Notes under the pieces: model-generated
Database searches by the model: none
Seen by the model: only the letters and a program-made list of their open reading frames with translations
Told to the model about the DNA's origin: nothing
Shown here: positions 9,086 to 18,806 of the stretch, one piece after another
How positions within the stretch are numbered: position 1 is the first letter of the stretch
Layout: each line of letters begins with the position of its first letter
Translations under genes and position numbers: made by a program
NCBI RefSeq assembly: GCF_000949135.2
Contig: NZ_JTAN02000014.1
Span: forward strand, 62,001 to 126,000
Origin: Burkholderia sp. USMB20
GTDB taxonomy: Bacteria; Pseudomonadota; Gammaproteobacteria; Burkholderiales; Burkholderiaceae
Direction: 5' to 3'
DNA: 64,000 bases

Positions 9086-9934
9086 ATGAAGATCAAGCTG
9101 ATCAATCCGAACACGACGCAGCGGATGACCGATGCGATGGGCCGCTGCGCGCGCGAAGTCGCGGCGGCAGGCACCGAGATCGTCGCGGTGAGCCCGCCGA
9201 TGGGGCCGCCGTCGATCGAAGGCTATTACGATGAAGCGCTCGCGACGCCCGGGCTGCTCGCCGAGATCGCGCAGGGCGAGCGTGACGGCTGCGACGCGTA
9301 CGTGATCGCGTGTTTCGGCGACCCGGGCCTGTATGCGGCGCGCGAACTCGCGCGCGGGCCGGTGATTGGGATCGCCGAGGCGGCGATGCACGCGGCGAGC
9401 GTGCTCGCGCCGGGCTTCTCGGTCGTCACGACGCTCGCGCGCACTTGCGGGATGGCATGGCATCTCGCCGAGCGCTACGGGATGAAGCGGTTCTGCCGCA
9501 ACGTGCGGGCGACCGACGTCGCGGTGCTCGAGCTCGACCGGCCCGGTTCGGCCGCGCGGCGGATCATCGTCGACGAATGCCGGCGCGCGCTCGACGAGGA
9601 CGGTGCCGACGCGATCGTCCTCGGCTGTGCCGGGATGGCCGAATTCGCGCACGAGATCGAGCAGCAGATCGGCGCGCCGGTCGTGGAAGGTGTCACGGCA
9701 GCCGTCAAGTGGGCCGAGGCGCTCGTCGCGCTGCGCCTCGCGACTGCGAAGCGCGGCGACTATGCGCGGCCGCTGCCGAAGCGCTACGACGGCGAATTCG
9801 CGCATTTCAGCCCGCCGGTGGATGCGTCGTCGGCTGCGCCGGCCGCTGCCACGGCCGCCGCCACGGCGCGCAGCGGGAGCGCCGCACCGGAACCGGTCCC
9901 GGCTTTGCCGCAACCGCACATACACGCCGTCTGA
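9086..9934 (+). CDS. Asp/Glu/hydantoin racemase family protein, probable allantoin racemase
   Basis: A 282-residue cofactor-independent racemase. Two catalytic cysteines are visible: Cys76 in VIACFGDPG and Cys181 in VLGCAGMAE. The N-terminal MKIKLINPNTT is the typical hydantoin/allantoin racemase start. Such enzymes (HpxA type) interconvert R- and S-allantoin so that a stereospecific allantoinase can use both. The last 45 or so residues form a low-complexity Ala/Ser/Pro tail, unusual for the family. It sits between the permease and puuE, supporting the allantoin role over a general hydantoin role. Confidence 0.82.
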   Translation: MKIKLINPNTTQRMTDAMGRCAREVAAAGTEIVAVSPPMGPPSIEGYYDEALATPGLLAEIAQGERDGCDAYVIACFGDPGLYAARELARGPVIGIAEAAMHAASVLAPGFSVVTTLARTCGMAWHLAERYGMKRFCRNVRATDVAVLELDRPGSAARRIIVDECRRALDEDGADAIVLGCAGMAEFAHEIEQQIGAPVVEGVTAAVKWAEALVALRLATAKRGDYARPLPKRYDGEFAHFSPPVDASSAAPAAATAAATARSGSAAPEPVPALPQPHIHAV

Positions 9935-10084
9935 CCTGCACTATCTGCGCCGCTGTATGGGCGCGTATGAACCTTTTCGCTACACTGGGCCGTCATCGCA
10001 TCGGCCCGTGCGGCCGGCCTCCGGCACCCGCGCGGGTCGATGCGAACCCATTATTTCAGCACGCTTTCGCGGCACTTCGAACCC

Positions 10085-11038
10085 ATGTCACTCGATCCCA
10101 ACTATCCTCGCGACCTGATCGGCTACGGCCGCCATCCCGTGCAGGCGAACTGGCCCGGGCGCGCCCGCGTCGCCGTGCAATTCGTCCTGAACTACGAGGA
10201 GGGCGGCGAGAATTGCGTGCTGCACGGCGATCCGGGCTCCGAGCAGTTCCTGTCCGAAATCGTCGGCGCGGCCGCCTATCCGGACCGCCACATGAGCATG
10301 GAGTCGATCTACGAGTACGGTTCGCGTGCGGGCGTGTGGCGCATCCTGCGCGAATTCGAGAAGCGCGGGCTGCCGCTGACGGTGTTCGGTGTCGGCATGG
10401 CGATCGAGCGTCATCCGGAACTCGCGCGTGCCTTCGTCGAGCTCGGCCATGAGATCGCGTGCCACGGCTGGCGCTGGATCCACTACCAGAGCATGACGCC
10501 CGAGCTCGAGGCCGAGCACATGCGCCTCGGGATGGAAGCGATCGAGCGCGTGACGGGCGAGCGTCCGCTCGGCTGGTACACCGGCCGCGACAGCCCGAAC
10601 ACGCACCGCCTCGTCGCGGAATACGGCGGCTTCCTGTACGACTCCGACAACTACGGCGACGACCTGCCGTTCTGGATGGATGTCGAGGTGTCGGGCGGCA
10701 GCACGTCGCCGCAGCTGATCGTTCCGTACACGCTCGATACGAACGACATGCGCTTCGCGACGCCGCAGGGCTTCAACACCGGCGACCACTTCTTCGAGTA
10801 CCTGCGCGACGCGTTCGACGTGCTTTACGCGGAGGGCGACGAGGCGCCGAAGATGCTGTCGATCGGCATGCACTGCCGGCTGCTCGGCCGGCCGGGGCGT
10901 TTCCGCGGGCTGCAGCGTTTCCTCGATCACATCGAGAAGCACGATCGCGTATGGGTGACGCGGCGTGTCGATATCGCGCGTCATTGGCGCGAACATCATC
11001 CGTACCAGCCCAGTCATCGAAACGAAGGGAAAGCATGA
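10085..11038 (+). CDS. puuE: Allantoinase PuuE (polysaccharide-deacetylase fold)
   Basis: A 317-residue metal-independent allantoinase that opens S-allantoin to allantoate. It belongs to the NodB/polysaccharide-deacetylase superfamily; diagnostic PuuE blocks are YPRDLIGYGRHP, LNYEEGGENCVLHGD, EIACHGWRWIHYQ and TGRDSPNTHRLV. It differs from the amidohydrolase-type allantoinase AllB, which is absent here. ATG 10085 is chosen over an upstream in-frame ATG at 10040, whose extra 15 residues are not conserved in character. Its stop overlaps the uraD start (ATGA at 11035-11038). Confidence 0.93.
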   Translation: MSLDPNYPRDLIGYGRHPVQANWPGRARVAVQFVLNYEEGGENCVLHGDPGSEQFLSEIVGAAAYPDRHMSMESIYEYGSRAGVWRILREFEKRGLPLTVFGVGMAIERHPELARAFVELGHEIACHGWRWIHYQSMTPELEAEHMRLGMEAIERVTGERPLGWYTGRDSPNTHRLVAEYGGFLYDSDNYGDDLPFWMDVEVSGGSTSPQLIVPYTLDTNDMRFATPQGFNTGDHFFEYLRDAFDVLYAEGDEAPKMLSIGMHCRLLGRPGRFRGLQRFLDHIEKHDRVWVTRRVDIARHWREHHPYQPSHRNEGKA

Positions 11039-11556
11039 AGGCGATGCGTTACACGTTGGAGCAACTGAACACGATGGCGCCGAGCGCATTCGTCGCGGCG
11101 CTGTCGGGGATCTTCGAACATTCGCCGTGGGTGGCCGAGGTTGCCGCGGGCAAGCGGCCGTTCGCGAGCATCGACGCGCTGCACGAGACGATGTCGAACG
11201 CGGTGGAGACGGGCGGCGAAGTCCGCCAGCTCGCACTGATCAATGCCCACCCGGAGCTGGCCGGCAAGGCTGCCGTGCGCGGCGAGCTGACGGCCGAGTC
11301 GACGCGCGAGCAGAGCGGCGCGGGTCTCGACCAGTGCACGCAGGAAGAGTTCGACAAGCTGCTGACGCTGAACCGCACGTATCGCGAGAAGTTCGGTTTC
11401 CCGTTCATCCTCGCGGTGCGCGGCTATGACCGGCACGGCATCATCGCGAACTTCGAGTCGCGCGTGAATCATTCGCGCACCGAGGAGCTGCGTGCGAGCC
11501 TCGACCAGATCTACCGGATCGCGCGCTTTCGCCTCGACGACCTGATCGACGCCTGA
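11035..11556 (+). CDS. uraD: OHCU decarboxylase UraD
   Basis: A 173-residue helical enzyme that decarboxylates 2-oxo-4-hydroxy-4-carboxy-5-ureidoimidazoline to S-allantoin, the third step from urate. The catalytic His72 lies in [13 protein letters not shown], and [13 protein letters not shown] is the second conserved block. ATG 11035 overlaps the puuE stop; an ATG three codons later is an alternative. Being coupled to puuE lets the OHCU and allantoin steps be made together. Confidence 0.93.
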   Translation: MKAMRYTLEQLNTMAPSAFVAALSGIFEHSPWVAEVAAGKRPFASIDALHETMSNAVETGGEVRQLALINAHPELAGKAAVRGELTAESTREQSGAGLDQCTQEEFDKLLTLNRTYREKFGFPFILAVRGYDRHGIIANFESRVNHSRTEELRASLDQIYRIARFRLDDLIDA

Positions 11557-11618
11557 CACCTCACGACGGCCTGCTGCGTCGCAGCGGCCTGATCGCATCA
11601 CTGAAACAAGGAAACATC

Positions 11619-12632
11619 ATGGCTGTTCCGCTTCTCGATCCCGACGCACCCGACTTCACGCGGCGCTACGTGAACCTCGCCGACCCGCGTCTCGGTGCGC
11701 AGGCGCTCGAGGCCAGCGACGACTTCTTCGCGCCGAAGGAGCGGATGCTGAACCCCGAGCCGGCGGTGTTCATCCCCGGCAAGTACGACGACCACGGCAA
11801 GTGGATGGACGGCTGGGAGACGCGTCGCAAGCGCACGACGGGCTACGACTGGTGCATCGTCAAGCTCGCGCGTCCGGGCGTGATCAAGGGCTTCGACATC
11901 GACACGAGCCACTTCACCGGCAACTTCCCGCCGGCCGCTTCGATCGAGGCCGCGTACGTGGCCGACGGCGCGCCGACGCACGCGACCGAATGGGTCGAAA
12001 TCGTGCCGTCGACGACGCTGCAAGGCAACAGCCACCACTACGTCGCGGCGAGCGACGCGCGCGCGTTCACGCACCTGCGCGTGAACATCTATCCGGACGG
12101 CGGCATCGCGCGCCTGCGCGTGTACGGCCAGCCGCAGCTCGACTGGGCCGGCGCCAGCGCGACCGAGCAGTTCGACCTCGCGGCGATGGAGAACGGCGGT
12201 TACGTGGTGGCGGCGAACAACCAGCACTTCGGCGTTGCGTCGAACCTGCTGCTGCCGGGCCGCGGCGTGAACATGGGCGACGGTTGGGAAACCCGCCGTC
12301 GCCGCGAGCCGGGCAACGACTGGGCGATCATCGCGCTCGCGCAGCCGGGCGTGATCCGCAAGATCGAAGTCGATACCGCGTTCTTCAAGGGCAACTATCC
12401 GGACCGCTGCTCGATCCAGGCCGCGTACGTGTCGGGCGGCACCGACAGCTCGCTGATCACGCAGTCGATGTTCTGGCCGGTGCTGCTCGGCGAACAGAAG
12501 CTGCAGATGGACAAGCAGCACTATTTCGAACACGAGATCGCATCGCTGGGCCCGGTGACCCACGTGCGCCTGAACATCATTCCGGACGGCGGCGTATCGC
12601 GCCTGCGTCTGTGGGGGACGCTCGACAAATGA
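11619..12632 (+). CDS. alc: Allantoicase
   Basis: A 337-residue protein made of two tandem jelly-roll allantoicase repeats: residues about 20-170 ([29 protein letters not shown]) and about 185-335 ([38 protein letters not shown]). It hydrolyses allantoate to S-ureidoglycolate and urea. Length and duplication match bacterial and fungal allantoicases. The TGA overlaps the ATG of allA (12629-12632), so the two final steps of the route are translationally coupled. Confidence 0.95.
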   Translation: MAVPLLDPDAPDFTRRYVNLADPRLGAQALEASDDFFAPKERMLNPEPAVFIPGKYDDHGKWMDGWETRRKRTTGYDWCIVKLARPGVIKGFDIDTSHFTGNFPPAASIEAAYVADGAPTHATEWVEIVPSTTLQGNSHHYVAASDARAFTHLRVNIYPDGGIARLRVYGQPQLDWAGASATEQFDLAAMENGGYVVAANNQHFGVASNLLLPGRGVNMGDGWETRRRREPGNDWAIIALAQPGVIRKIEVDTAFFKGNYPDRCSIQAAYVSGGTDSSLITQSMFWPVLLGEQKLQMDKQHYFEHEIASLGPVTHVRLNIIPDGGVSRLRLWGTLDK

Positions 12633-13141
12633 AGACGCTCGCAATCGAACCGCTGACCAAGGAAGCCTTCGCGGCGTTCGGCGACGTGATCGAAACCGAA
12701 GGCGCGAAGCAGATTCCGATCAATCTCGGCACGACGATCCGCTTTCACGATCTTGCGAAGGTCGACGTGAGCGACGAAGAAGGCCGCACGCTCGTCAACC
12801 TGTTCCGCGGCCAGCCGCGCACGCTGCCGTTCGAGGTGAAGATGCTCGAGCGCCATCCGCTCGGCAGCCAGGCGTTCGTGCCGCTGAACGACCAGCCGTA
12901 TCTCGTCGTCGTCGCGCCGGCCGGTGATCTCGATCCGTCGAAGATCCGCGCGTTCGTGACGAGCGGCTGGCAGGGCGTCAATTATGCGAAGGGTGTGTGG
13001 CATCACCCGCTGATCGCGCTGGGCGGTGTCAGCGACTTCATCGTCGTCGATCGCGGCGGCGACGGGCTGAACCTGAACGAGCAGGATCTGCTGGAATCGC
13101 TGTGGCTCACCGAGGACGCGCTGGACGCTGTGACGGCCTGA
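12629..13141 (+). CDS. allA: Ureidoglycolate lyase
   Basis: A 170-residue cupin-fold enzyme that splits ureidoglycolate into glyoxylate and urea. Conserved blocks are [46 protein letters not shown] and [16 protein letters not shown] with the His pair of the active site. It is the last gene of the rightward allantoin operon and is followed by a strong terminator. Confidence 0.93.
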   Translation: MKTLAIEPLTKEAFAAFGDVIETEGAKQIPINLGTTIRFHDLAKVDVSDEEGRTLVNLFRGQPRTLPFEVKMLERHPLGSQAFVPLNDQPYLVVVAPAGDLDPSKIRAFVTSGWQGVNYAKGVWHHPLIALGGVSDFIVVDRGGDGLNLNEQDLLESLWLTEDALDAVTA

Positions 13142-13170
13142 GCGGCAGTTCGGCCCCGCCTGTCGAAGCA

Positions 13171-13197
13171 ACCCGCGCGACCTGCGCGGGTTTTTTT
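13171..13197 (+). terminator. Rho-independent terminator of the allantoin operon
   Basis: ACCCGCGC pairs with GCGCGGGT across GACCT, followed by seven T's. Confidence 0.9.
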
Positions 13198-13447
13198 ATG
13201 CGCGCCGCGCGCGTCATGGCGCGACGAGCCGTACGTGCTCGTACGCACGATGCGGCAGCGCGACGAACGGCGTCGCATCGGGGCGTGTCGCCGTGCCGTG
13301 CCGTGCATCGTCGCGTCGCGCGGCCCGGCTCGCGGACGACGTTGCGCTGCGCGGATGTGACGTTGCGCGGGCGTCGAGGCGGCCGGTCGCGTGCTATCGT
13401 GCCCGCATCGCCACCGCCCGACGTCCGGTTCCGGACGCGTTCCGCCG

Positions 13448-13858
13448 ATGAGCCAACCTGAAAACGACCTCACGATACTGCTGCGCACGCTGCAGCCCGA
13501 ACTGCATCGCGGTGCGTTCGCATTCGTCGCACTGCCGGCCGCTATGGAAATATCGTTGTCCGAAACGATCGCGACCTTTCGCGAAGCGGAAGGCGTGACG
13601 GTCGTGGTCGACGAGGCGACGGCCGCGCGTCGCGGCTGGCCCGTGCTGTTCCGCGCCGCATGGATCACGCTGACCGTGCATTCGGATCTCGCGGCGGTCG
13701 GCCTGACGGCCGCGTTCGCGCGGGCATTGGGTGAGGCCGGCATCAGCTGCAACGTGATGGCCGCCGCGTATCACGATCACATCTTCGTGCCGTTCGACGA
13801 TGGCCCGCGCGCGGTCGATGCGCTCGTCGCGCTGCAGCGCGACGCGATGCGCGGCTAG
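13448..13858 (+). CDS. ACT-domain protein (tandem ACT, DUF2241/ACT_7-like)
   Basis: A 136-residue protein with the pattern of small ACT-domain proteins: residues about 5-65 (LTILLRTLQPELHRGAFAFV) and about 70-135 (AWITLTVHSDLAAVGLTAAF, GISCNVMAAAYHDHIFVP). ACT domains bind small ligands such as amino acids; no catalytic domain is attached. It lies beyond the allA terminator, so it has its own transcript of uncertain relation to purine catabolism. The 250-bp stretch before it (13198-13447) shows no gene. Confidence 0.8.
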   Translation: MSQPENDLTILLRTLQPELHRGAFAFVALPAAMEISLSETIATFREAEGVTVVVDEATAARRGWPVLFRAAWITLTVHSDLAAVGLTAAFARALGEAGISCNVMAAAYHDHIFVPFDDGPRAVDALVALQRDAMRG

Positions 13859-13883
13859 CGCACGACGCGCATTTCGCGCACGC

Positions 13884-13910
13884 AAAAAAACGGGCCCGTT
13901 TCCGGGCCCG
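13884..13910 (-). terminator. Rho-independent terminator after puuD
   Basis: CGGGCCCG repeats (13891-13898 and 13903-13910) form a hairpin, with seven A's on the plus strand giving a T-run for minus-strand transcripts. Confidence 0.85.
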
Positions 13911-13957
13911 CGAACGGAGAGGATCGCGCCGGCAATTGATAGCCAGCGCACCGCGGC

Positions 13958-15151
13958 TTACTTGGCCGCGCCACCCTCGAACCAGGCGGCGAGCTTCACG
14001 CGCTCGTCGTCGGTCATGTGCGTGACGTTGCCGATCGGCATCGCCTTCAGGCGCACGGCCTGTTCGTAGATGCGCTGCGCGTTCTTCGACACTTCGTCCG
14101 GCGTGTCGAACATCACGCCGGCGGGTGCGCTGCCCATCAGCGTCGGCTTGGCCGAGTGGCACTCGACGCAGCGCTGCTGCAGGATCGGCATGATGTCGTT
14201 GATCACGATCTTCGGTGCGTTCGCCGCTTGCGCTTCCGGTGCGACCGGCTTCGGCATCGTCCACACCAGCGCGCCCGACAGCAGTGCGACGCCGCCGATC
14301 GGCAGGTACCACAGCTGCTTGCCGCGGTGACGCATCACGAAGAACTGACGGATCAGCGCGCCGGCCAGCATGATGAGCACGAGCACGACCCAGTTGAACT
14401 TGTTCGTGTACGTCATCGCATAGTGGTTCGACAGCATCGCGAACACGACCGGCAGCGTGAAGTACGTGTTGTGCACCGAGCGCTGCTTGCCGCGCTTGCC
14501 GTAGATCGGGTTCGGCTCCTCGCCCTTGAGCATCTTGTCGACCATCTTGCGCTGGCCGGGGATGATCACGAAGAACACGTTCGCCGACATGATCGTCGCG
14601 AGCATCGCGCCGACGATCAGGTACGCCGCACGGCCCGAGAAGATGTGGCACGCGAGGTACGCGGCGACGACGACGTAGAGGCCGACGCAGATGCCCAGCA
14701 CGCGATCGTTGGTGCCGAGGATGCGGCACAGCGAGTCGTAGACGATCCAGCCGGCCGCGAGGAAGCCGAGCGCGGATGCGACGGCGACCACCGGGCCCAT
14801 GTCGAGCACGCTCTTGTCGATCAGGTAGGTGTTCGGCGCGAGCAGGTACAGCACGAAGAACAGCGAGAAGCCCGACAGCCAGGTCGTGTACGACGGCCAC
14901 TTCGACCAGTGCAGGTCATCCGGCATTTCCGGCGGGGCGACCGTGTACTTCTGCATGTTGTAGAAACCGCCGCCGTGGACGTGCCACAGTTCGCCGAACA
15001 CGCCGCGCTTGCGCTGGTTCGCGTCGGTCGGCGGTTTCAGGCTGTTGTCGAGCGCGACGAAATAGAAGGACTCGCCGATCCACGCAATGGCGACGATGAC
15101 GTGCAGCCATCGCAGCGCGAGGTTCAGCCAGTCGGTGATGAAGCCTTCCAT
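13958..15151 (-). CDS. puuD: Urate hydroxylase PuuD (membrane urate oxidase with cytochrome c domain)
   Basis: A 397-residue integral membrane protein. About eight hydrophobic helices occupy residues 10-295 (ALRWLHVIVAIAWIGESFYF at the N terminus), then a cytochrome-c domain with the haem motif CVECH at residues 328-332. PuuD-type proteins oxidise urate to 5-hydroxyisourate and pass electrons to the respiratory chain instead of making H2O2 as uricase does. uraH lies just upstream on the same strand, so this minus-strand pair performs the first two steps from urate. The ATG follows GGAG. Confidence 0.93.
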   Translation of the reverse strand: MEGFITDWLNLALRWLHVIVAIAWIGESFYFVALDNSLKPPTDANQRKRGVFGELWHVHGGGFYNMQKYTVAPPEMPDDLHWSKWPSYTTWLSGFSLFFVLYLLAPNTYLIDKSVLDMGPVVAVASALGFLAAGWIVYDSLCRILGTNDRVLGICVGLYVVVAAYLACHIFSGRAAYLIVGAMLATIMSANVFFVIIPGQRKMVDKMLKGEEPNPIYGKRGKQRSVHNTYFTLPVVFAMLSNHYAMTYTNKFNWVVLVLIMLAGALIRQFFVMRHRGKQLWYLPIGGVALLSGALVWTMPKPVAPEAQAANAPKIVINDIMPILQQRCVECHSAKPTLMGSAPAGVMFDTPDEVSKNAQRIYEQAVRLKAMPIGNVTHMTDDERVKLAAWFEGGAAK

Positions 15152-15204
15152 GAAACTCCTCCAGACTCAGATCGTTGTCTTTGATGCGGGCGCCGATGCG
15201 TGTG

Positions 15205-15558
15205 TCAGCTGCCGCGATAGGTGCTGTACGACCACGGCGACACGAGCAGCGGCACGTGGTAGTGCGATGCGGTGTCGGCGATGCCGAAGCGCAGCACGAC
15301 GCGGTCGACGAAGCGCGGTTCGGGCACCTTCACGCCGAGCGACGCGAAGTAGTCGCCGGCATGGAACACGAGTTCGTATTCGCCGGCGGCGAGCGCGGCA
15401 CCTTCGAGCAGGGGTTCGTCGCAGCGGCCGTCGCTATTGGTCAGCACGGTCTTGATCGCGCGGCGCGATTCGCCGTCCAGCGCGTAGAGGTCCACCTTGA
15501 TGGCGGCGCCGGGACGACCGTGTGCCGTATCGAGTACGTGGGTAGTGAGCTTTCCCAT
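15205..15558 (-). CDS. uraH: 5-hydroxyisourate hydrolase (transthyretin-like)
   Basis: A 117-residue transthyretin-related protein that hydrolyses 5-hydroxyisourate to OHCU. The N-terminal LTTHVLDTAHGRPG carries the active-site His7, and the chain ends with the diagnostic C-terminal motif YRGS (114-117). No Sec signal precedes MGKLTT, so it is cytosolic. It is transcribed with puuD, 53 bp downstream. A longer in-frame start at 15633 is possible but adds unconserved residues. Confidence 0.95.
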   Translation of the reverse strand: MGKLTTHVLDTAHGRPGAAIKVDLYALDGESRRAIKTVLTNSDGRCDEPLLEGAALAAGEYELVFHAGDYFASLGVKVPEPRFVDRVVLRFGIADTASHYHVPLLVSPWSYSTYRGS

Positions 15559-16051
15559 TCGCAATTTTCCTTGTGTGAATGCGAGGTTCGGCGGCGACTC
15601 GATCCATGACTGTGCGGCGGATCGAGGCTCCACGTCACGTGGCTACATACCCGTCGGCGAGATTGAAGCGAGCGCCGTGCAGGCATTGTAAAAAGGTTCC
15701 CCGCGTAAATACGGGCGCGATATCAAAGATAATGCGCCGCGCATGAACCGCTGTCGACGGCGGGAAAAAACCCGCCGCGCCGCGCCCGGCGGGCCGCTGC
15801 ACGGCCTGCGCGCGTACCATATCGAAACCGTGAAGCGCAGTATTCGGCGTCGCGCATTGTGCGGCGCGCGCGCATCGGCGATCCTCCCGCCGTGCGCGTC
15901 GGCCCGAGGCCGGTGCGCACCCCGAAGACGGCGAGCACGCCGGGTAACCGGGCCAGGGCGTTCGAACGGACGCAGGCACCGGGGCGTGCCGCGAATCAGC
16001 GTTCGAACGGCTTTGCGACCGCCCGAAAGGGCTGACCGACGCGGAGAACGC
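15559..16051. promoter_or_regulatory. Divergent intergenic region between uraH and 8-oxoguanine deaminase
   Basis: About 490 bp without a convincing gene. An open frame continues upstream from the deaminase to 15743 but is rich in Arg codons and looks like GC artefact. A hairpin GGCGGG-AAAAAA-CCCGCC (about 15759-15776) lies near the middle, in a position to act on either divergent transcript; no T-run follows it. A clear promoter could not be chosen. Confidence 0.35.
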
Positions 16052-17470
16052 ATGAATCCCGAGCAGCACTCCGGCGCGCACGCACGCGCGCCGCACCCAT
16101 CCTCATCCCGCCCGAAAACCCTGCTGGTCAAGCACGCCGACGTGCTCGTGACCATGGACGACACGCGCCGCGAACTGCGCGACGCGGGGCTCTATATCGA
16201 AGACAACCGGATCGTCGCGGTCGGCCCGAGCGCCGAGCTGCCCGATACTGCGGACGAAGTGCTCGACCTGCGCGGCCACCTCGTGATCCCGGGGCTCGTG
16301 AACACGCACCATCACATGTACCAGAGCCTCACGCGCGCGGTGCCGGCCGCGCAGAACGCCGAGCTGTTCGGCTGGCTCACGAACCTGTACCGGATCTGGG
16401 CGCACCTGACGCCCGAGATGATCGAGGTGTCGACGCTGACCGCGATGGCCGAGCTGCTGCAGTCGGGCTGCACGACGTCGAGCGACCACCTGTACATCTA
16501 TCCGAACGGCAGCCGGCTCGACGACAGCATCGGCGCCGCGCAGCGGATCGGCATGCGCTTTCACGCGAGCCGCGGCGCGATGAGCGTCGGCCAGCGCGAC
16601 GGCGGGCTGCCGCCCGATTCGGTCGTCGAGCGCGAGCCCGACATCCTGCGCGATGCGCAGCGCCTGATCGAGACCTATCACGACGAAGGCCGCTACGCGA
16701 TGCTGCGGGTGGTCGTCGCGCCGTGCTCGCCGTTCTCGGTGAGCCGCGGCCTGATGCGCGACGCGGCCGTGCTGGCGCGCGACTACGGCGTGTCGCTCCA
16801 CACGCACCTGGCCGAGAACGTCAACGACATCGCGTACAGCCGCGAGAAGTTCGGGATGACGCCTGCCGAATACGCGGAAGATCTCGGCTGGGTCGGCCAC
16901 GACGTGTGGCACGCGCACTGCGTGCAGCTCGACGATGCGGGGATCGGCCTGTTCGCGCGCACCGGCACCGGCGTCGCGCACTGTCCGTGCTCGAACATGC
17001 GGCTCGCGTCGGGCATTGCGCCGGTGCGGAAGATGCGTCTGGCGGGCGTGCCGGTCGGCCTCGGCGTCGACGGTTCCGCGTCGAACGACGGCGCGCAGAT
17101 GGTCGCGGAAGTGCGGCAGGCGCTGCTGCTGCAGCGGGTCGGTTTCGGGCCCGATGCGATGACCGCGCGCGAAGCGCTCGAGATCGCGACGCTGGGCGGC
17201 GCGAAGGTGCTGAACCGCGACGACATCGGCGCGCTGAAGCCCGGCATGGCCGCGGACTTCGCCGCGTTCGACCTGCGCCAGCCGCTGTTCGCGGGCGCGC
17301 TCCACGATCCGGTTGCGGCGCTCGTGTTCTGCGCGCCGTCGCAGACGGCGTACACGGTGGTGAACGGGAAGGTGGTGGTGCGGGAAGGGCGGCTCGCGAC
17401 GCTCGACCTGCCGCCGGTCATCGAGCGCCACAATGCGCTGGCGCAGGCACTCGTGGAGGCGTCGCGCTGA
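16052..17470 (+). CDS. 8-oxoguanine deaminase (amidohydrolase family)
   Basis: A 472-residue amidohydrolase. Metal-site motifs in order: PGLVNTHHHMYQS (HxH), HTHLAEN, HAHCVQL and LGVDGSASNDG (metal Asp). This set, with SNMRLASGIAPV, matches the Atz/TrzN-like deaminases shown to convert 8-oxoguanine to urate (Pseudomonas Pa0142 type). Its location beside uraH and puuD supports feeding urate into the same pathway and clearing oxidised guanine. The first 25 residues are a Pro/His-rich extension, so a later start near KTLLVKHADV is possible. Guanine deaminase is the main alternative. Confidence 0.88.
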   Translation: MNPEQHSGAHARAPHPSSSRPKTLLVKHADVLVTMDDTRRELRDAGLYIEDNRIVAVGPSAELPDTADEVLDLRGHLVIPGLVNTHHHMYQSLTRAVPAAQNAELFGWLTNLYRIWAHLTPEMIEVSTLTAMAELLQSGCTTSSDHLYIYPNGSRLDDSIGAAQRIGMRFHASRGAMSVGQRDGGLPPDSVVEREPDILRDAQRLIETYHDEGRYAMLRVVVAPCSPFSVSRGLMRDAAVLARDYGVSLHTHLAENVNDIAYSREKFGMTPAEYAEDLGWVGHDVWHAHCVQLDDAGIGLFARTGTGVAHCPCSNMRLASGIAPVRKMRLAGVPVGLGVDGSASNDGAQMVAEVRQALLLQRVGFGPDAMTAREALEIATLGGAKVLNRDDIGALKPGMAADFAAFDLRQPLFAGALHDPVAALVFCAPSQTAYTVVNGKVVVREGRLATLDLPPVIERHNALAQALVEASR

Positions 17471-17621
17471 CCGCGTCGACGTGAGGTGAAGGCCGCGCCC
17501 GCACGCCGCGGATCGGGCGCGCGGCCGTGGCTACGGCTGAGGCTGATGCCGCCAAGCGCCGCGCCGCGCGTCACCCCGGGCCAACCCGCAACGGCGTGGC
17601 CGGCGCGCGCGTCGCATGTGC

Positions 17622-18551
17622 TTACGCCTCGATCAGCGTGCGGGTTGCTTCGGCGACGAGGCTGCGCAGCCAGCGCACTTCGTCGGAGTAGTGGCAGCGT
17701 TCGTGCCACAGCTGGTAATACTGCATCGGCGGGAAGTCGAGCGGTGCCGGCACGACCGACAGCGGCAGGAACTTCGCGTAGTGATCGGCGAACAGGCGTG
17801 TCGTCGTGAAGATCAGGTCGGACTTCACCAGCACGTACGGTGCGAGGTTGAAGTACGGCAGCGTGACGACCACGTGACGCTTGAGCCGTTCGCGCGCGAG
17901 ATGCACGTCGATCGCGCCGCGCTGGCCGACCGAGTACGGCGTCGGCGCGAGATGCGGTGCGTTCAGGTACTGGTCGAGCGTGAGCCCGCCGCGCTTCGCG
18001 AACGGGTGCGTGTTGCTCATCAGGCAGACGATTTCGTCGACGAACAGGTTCGACAGGTGCAGCTGCTCGGGCGGCTCTGGCCAGTTGCCGACGACGATGT
18101 CGAGCTTGCCGTCTTCCAGCGCGAGCTCGTAATCGAACGCGGGGCCGAGCGAATGGAACTCGAGCGTCGCGTTCGGCGCCGCCTGGCGGAAGCGTTCGAC
18201 GACGGTCGGCACGAACAGCACGTTCAGGTAGTCGGGGCAGCCGATCCGGTAGCAGCGGATCGACGTGGCCGGGTCGAAATTGTGCTGCTGGAACTTGATG
18301 CGCTCGATTTCACGCAGTGCGTTCTGCACCGGCTCGAGCAGGCGCAGCCCGTATTCGGTCGGGACCATGCCGGACTTGCCGCGCACCAGCAGCGGGTCGC
18401 CGGTGATGTCGCGCAGGCGCCGCAGCGCGGCGCTGATCGCCGGTTGCGACTGGTTCAGTTTGACGGCCGCGCGCGTGACGCTGCGCTCCATCAACAAGGT
18501 GTGCAAGACGCGCAAGAGGTACGTGTCGATCGCCTCGCGTTGCTGACTCAT
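17622..18551 (-). CDS. LysR-family transcriptional regulator
   Basis: A 309-residue LysR protein: HTH at residues about 10-70 (LHTLLMERSVTRAAVKLNQS, PAISAALRRLRDITGDPLLV) and a periplasmic-binding-fold effector domain at about 95-300. The DYLNVLFVPTVVERFRQAAP segment resembles the NodD/NahR-like subgroup. It lies 3' to the 8-oxoguanine deaminase in convergent orientation, so control of the purine genes is possible but not shown. No neighbouring divergent target gene is visible: its upstream neighbour, dodecin, has the same orientation. Confidence 0.88.
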   Translation of the reverse strand: MSQQREAIDTYLLRVLHTLLMERSVTRAAVKLNQSQPAISAALRRLRDITGDPLLVRGKSGMVPTEYGLRLLEPVQNALREIERIKFQQHNFDPATSIRCYRIGCPDYLNVLFVPTVVERFRQAAPNATLEFHSLGPAFDYELALEDGKLDIVVGNWPEPPEQLHLSNLFVDEIVCLMSNTHPFAKRGGLTLDQYLNAPHLAPTPYSVGQRGAIDVHLARERLKRHVVVTLPYFNLAPYVLVKSDLIFTTTRLFADHYAKFLPLSVVPAPLDFPPMQYYQLWHERCHYSDEVRWLRSLVAEATRTLIEA

Positions 18552-18806
18552 GATTTCTCCGGTTTATATGGCTGGGCTGATCGATGGGAGAGGTGGGTAT
18601 ATGGTTTTTAATATGAACGAAAGTCAGCGTCAAGAGATGGATACCCGCAGACACCCGTCGCCGGGCCTCGCCAAGCGGGCTGAAGCGCGCTGAAAAGGGC
18701 CGAAGCGGGAACGGGTGAAGGGGGCGGAATGCGGGCGTGCGCGGTACCGCGCGGATGCGCATTGCACGCATCCGGTGGTCAGGGCACCGCGCGTGACACG
18801 CGTGCG

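Noticed and set aside
13198-13447. Possible extra gene between allA and the ACT-domain gene
   Set aside because: Open frames there are Arg/Ala-rich with no start signal; the stretch looks like intergenic sequence.
15743-16051. Upstream in-frame extension of the 8-oxoguanine deaminase
   Set aside because: Arg/Cys-rich sequence without family similarity; a normal ATG precedes the conserved start region.
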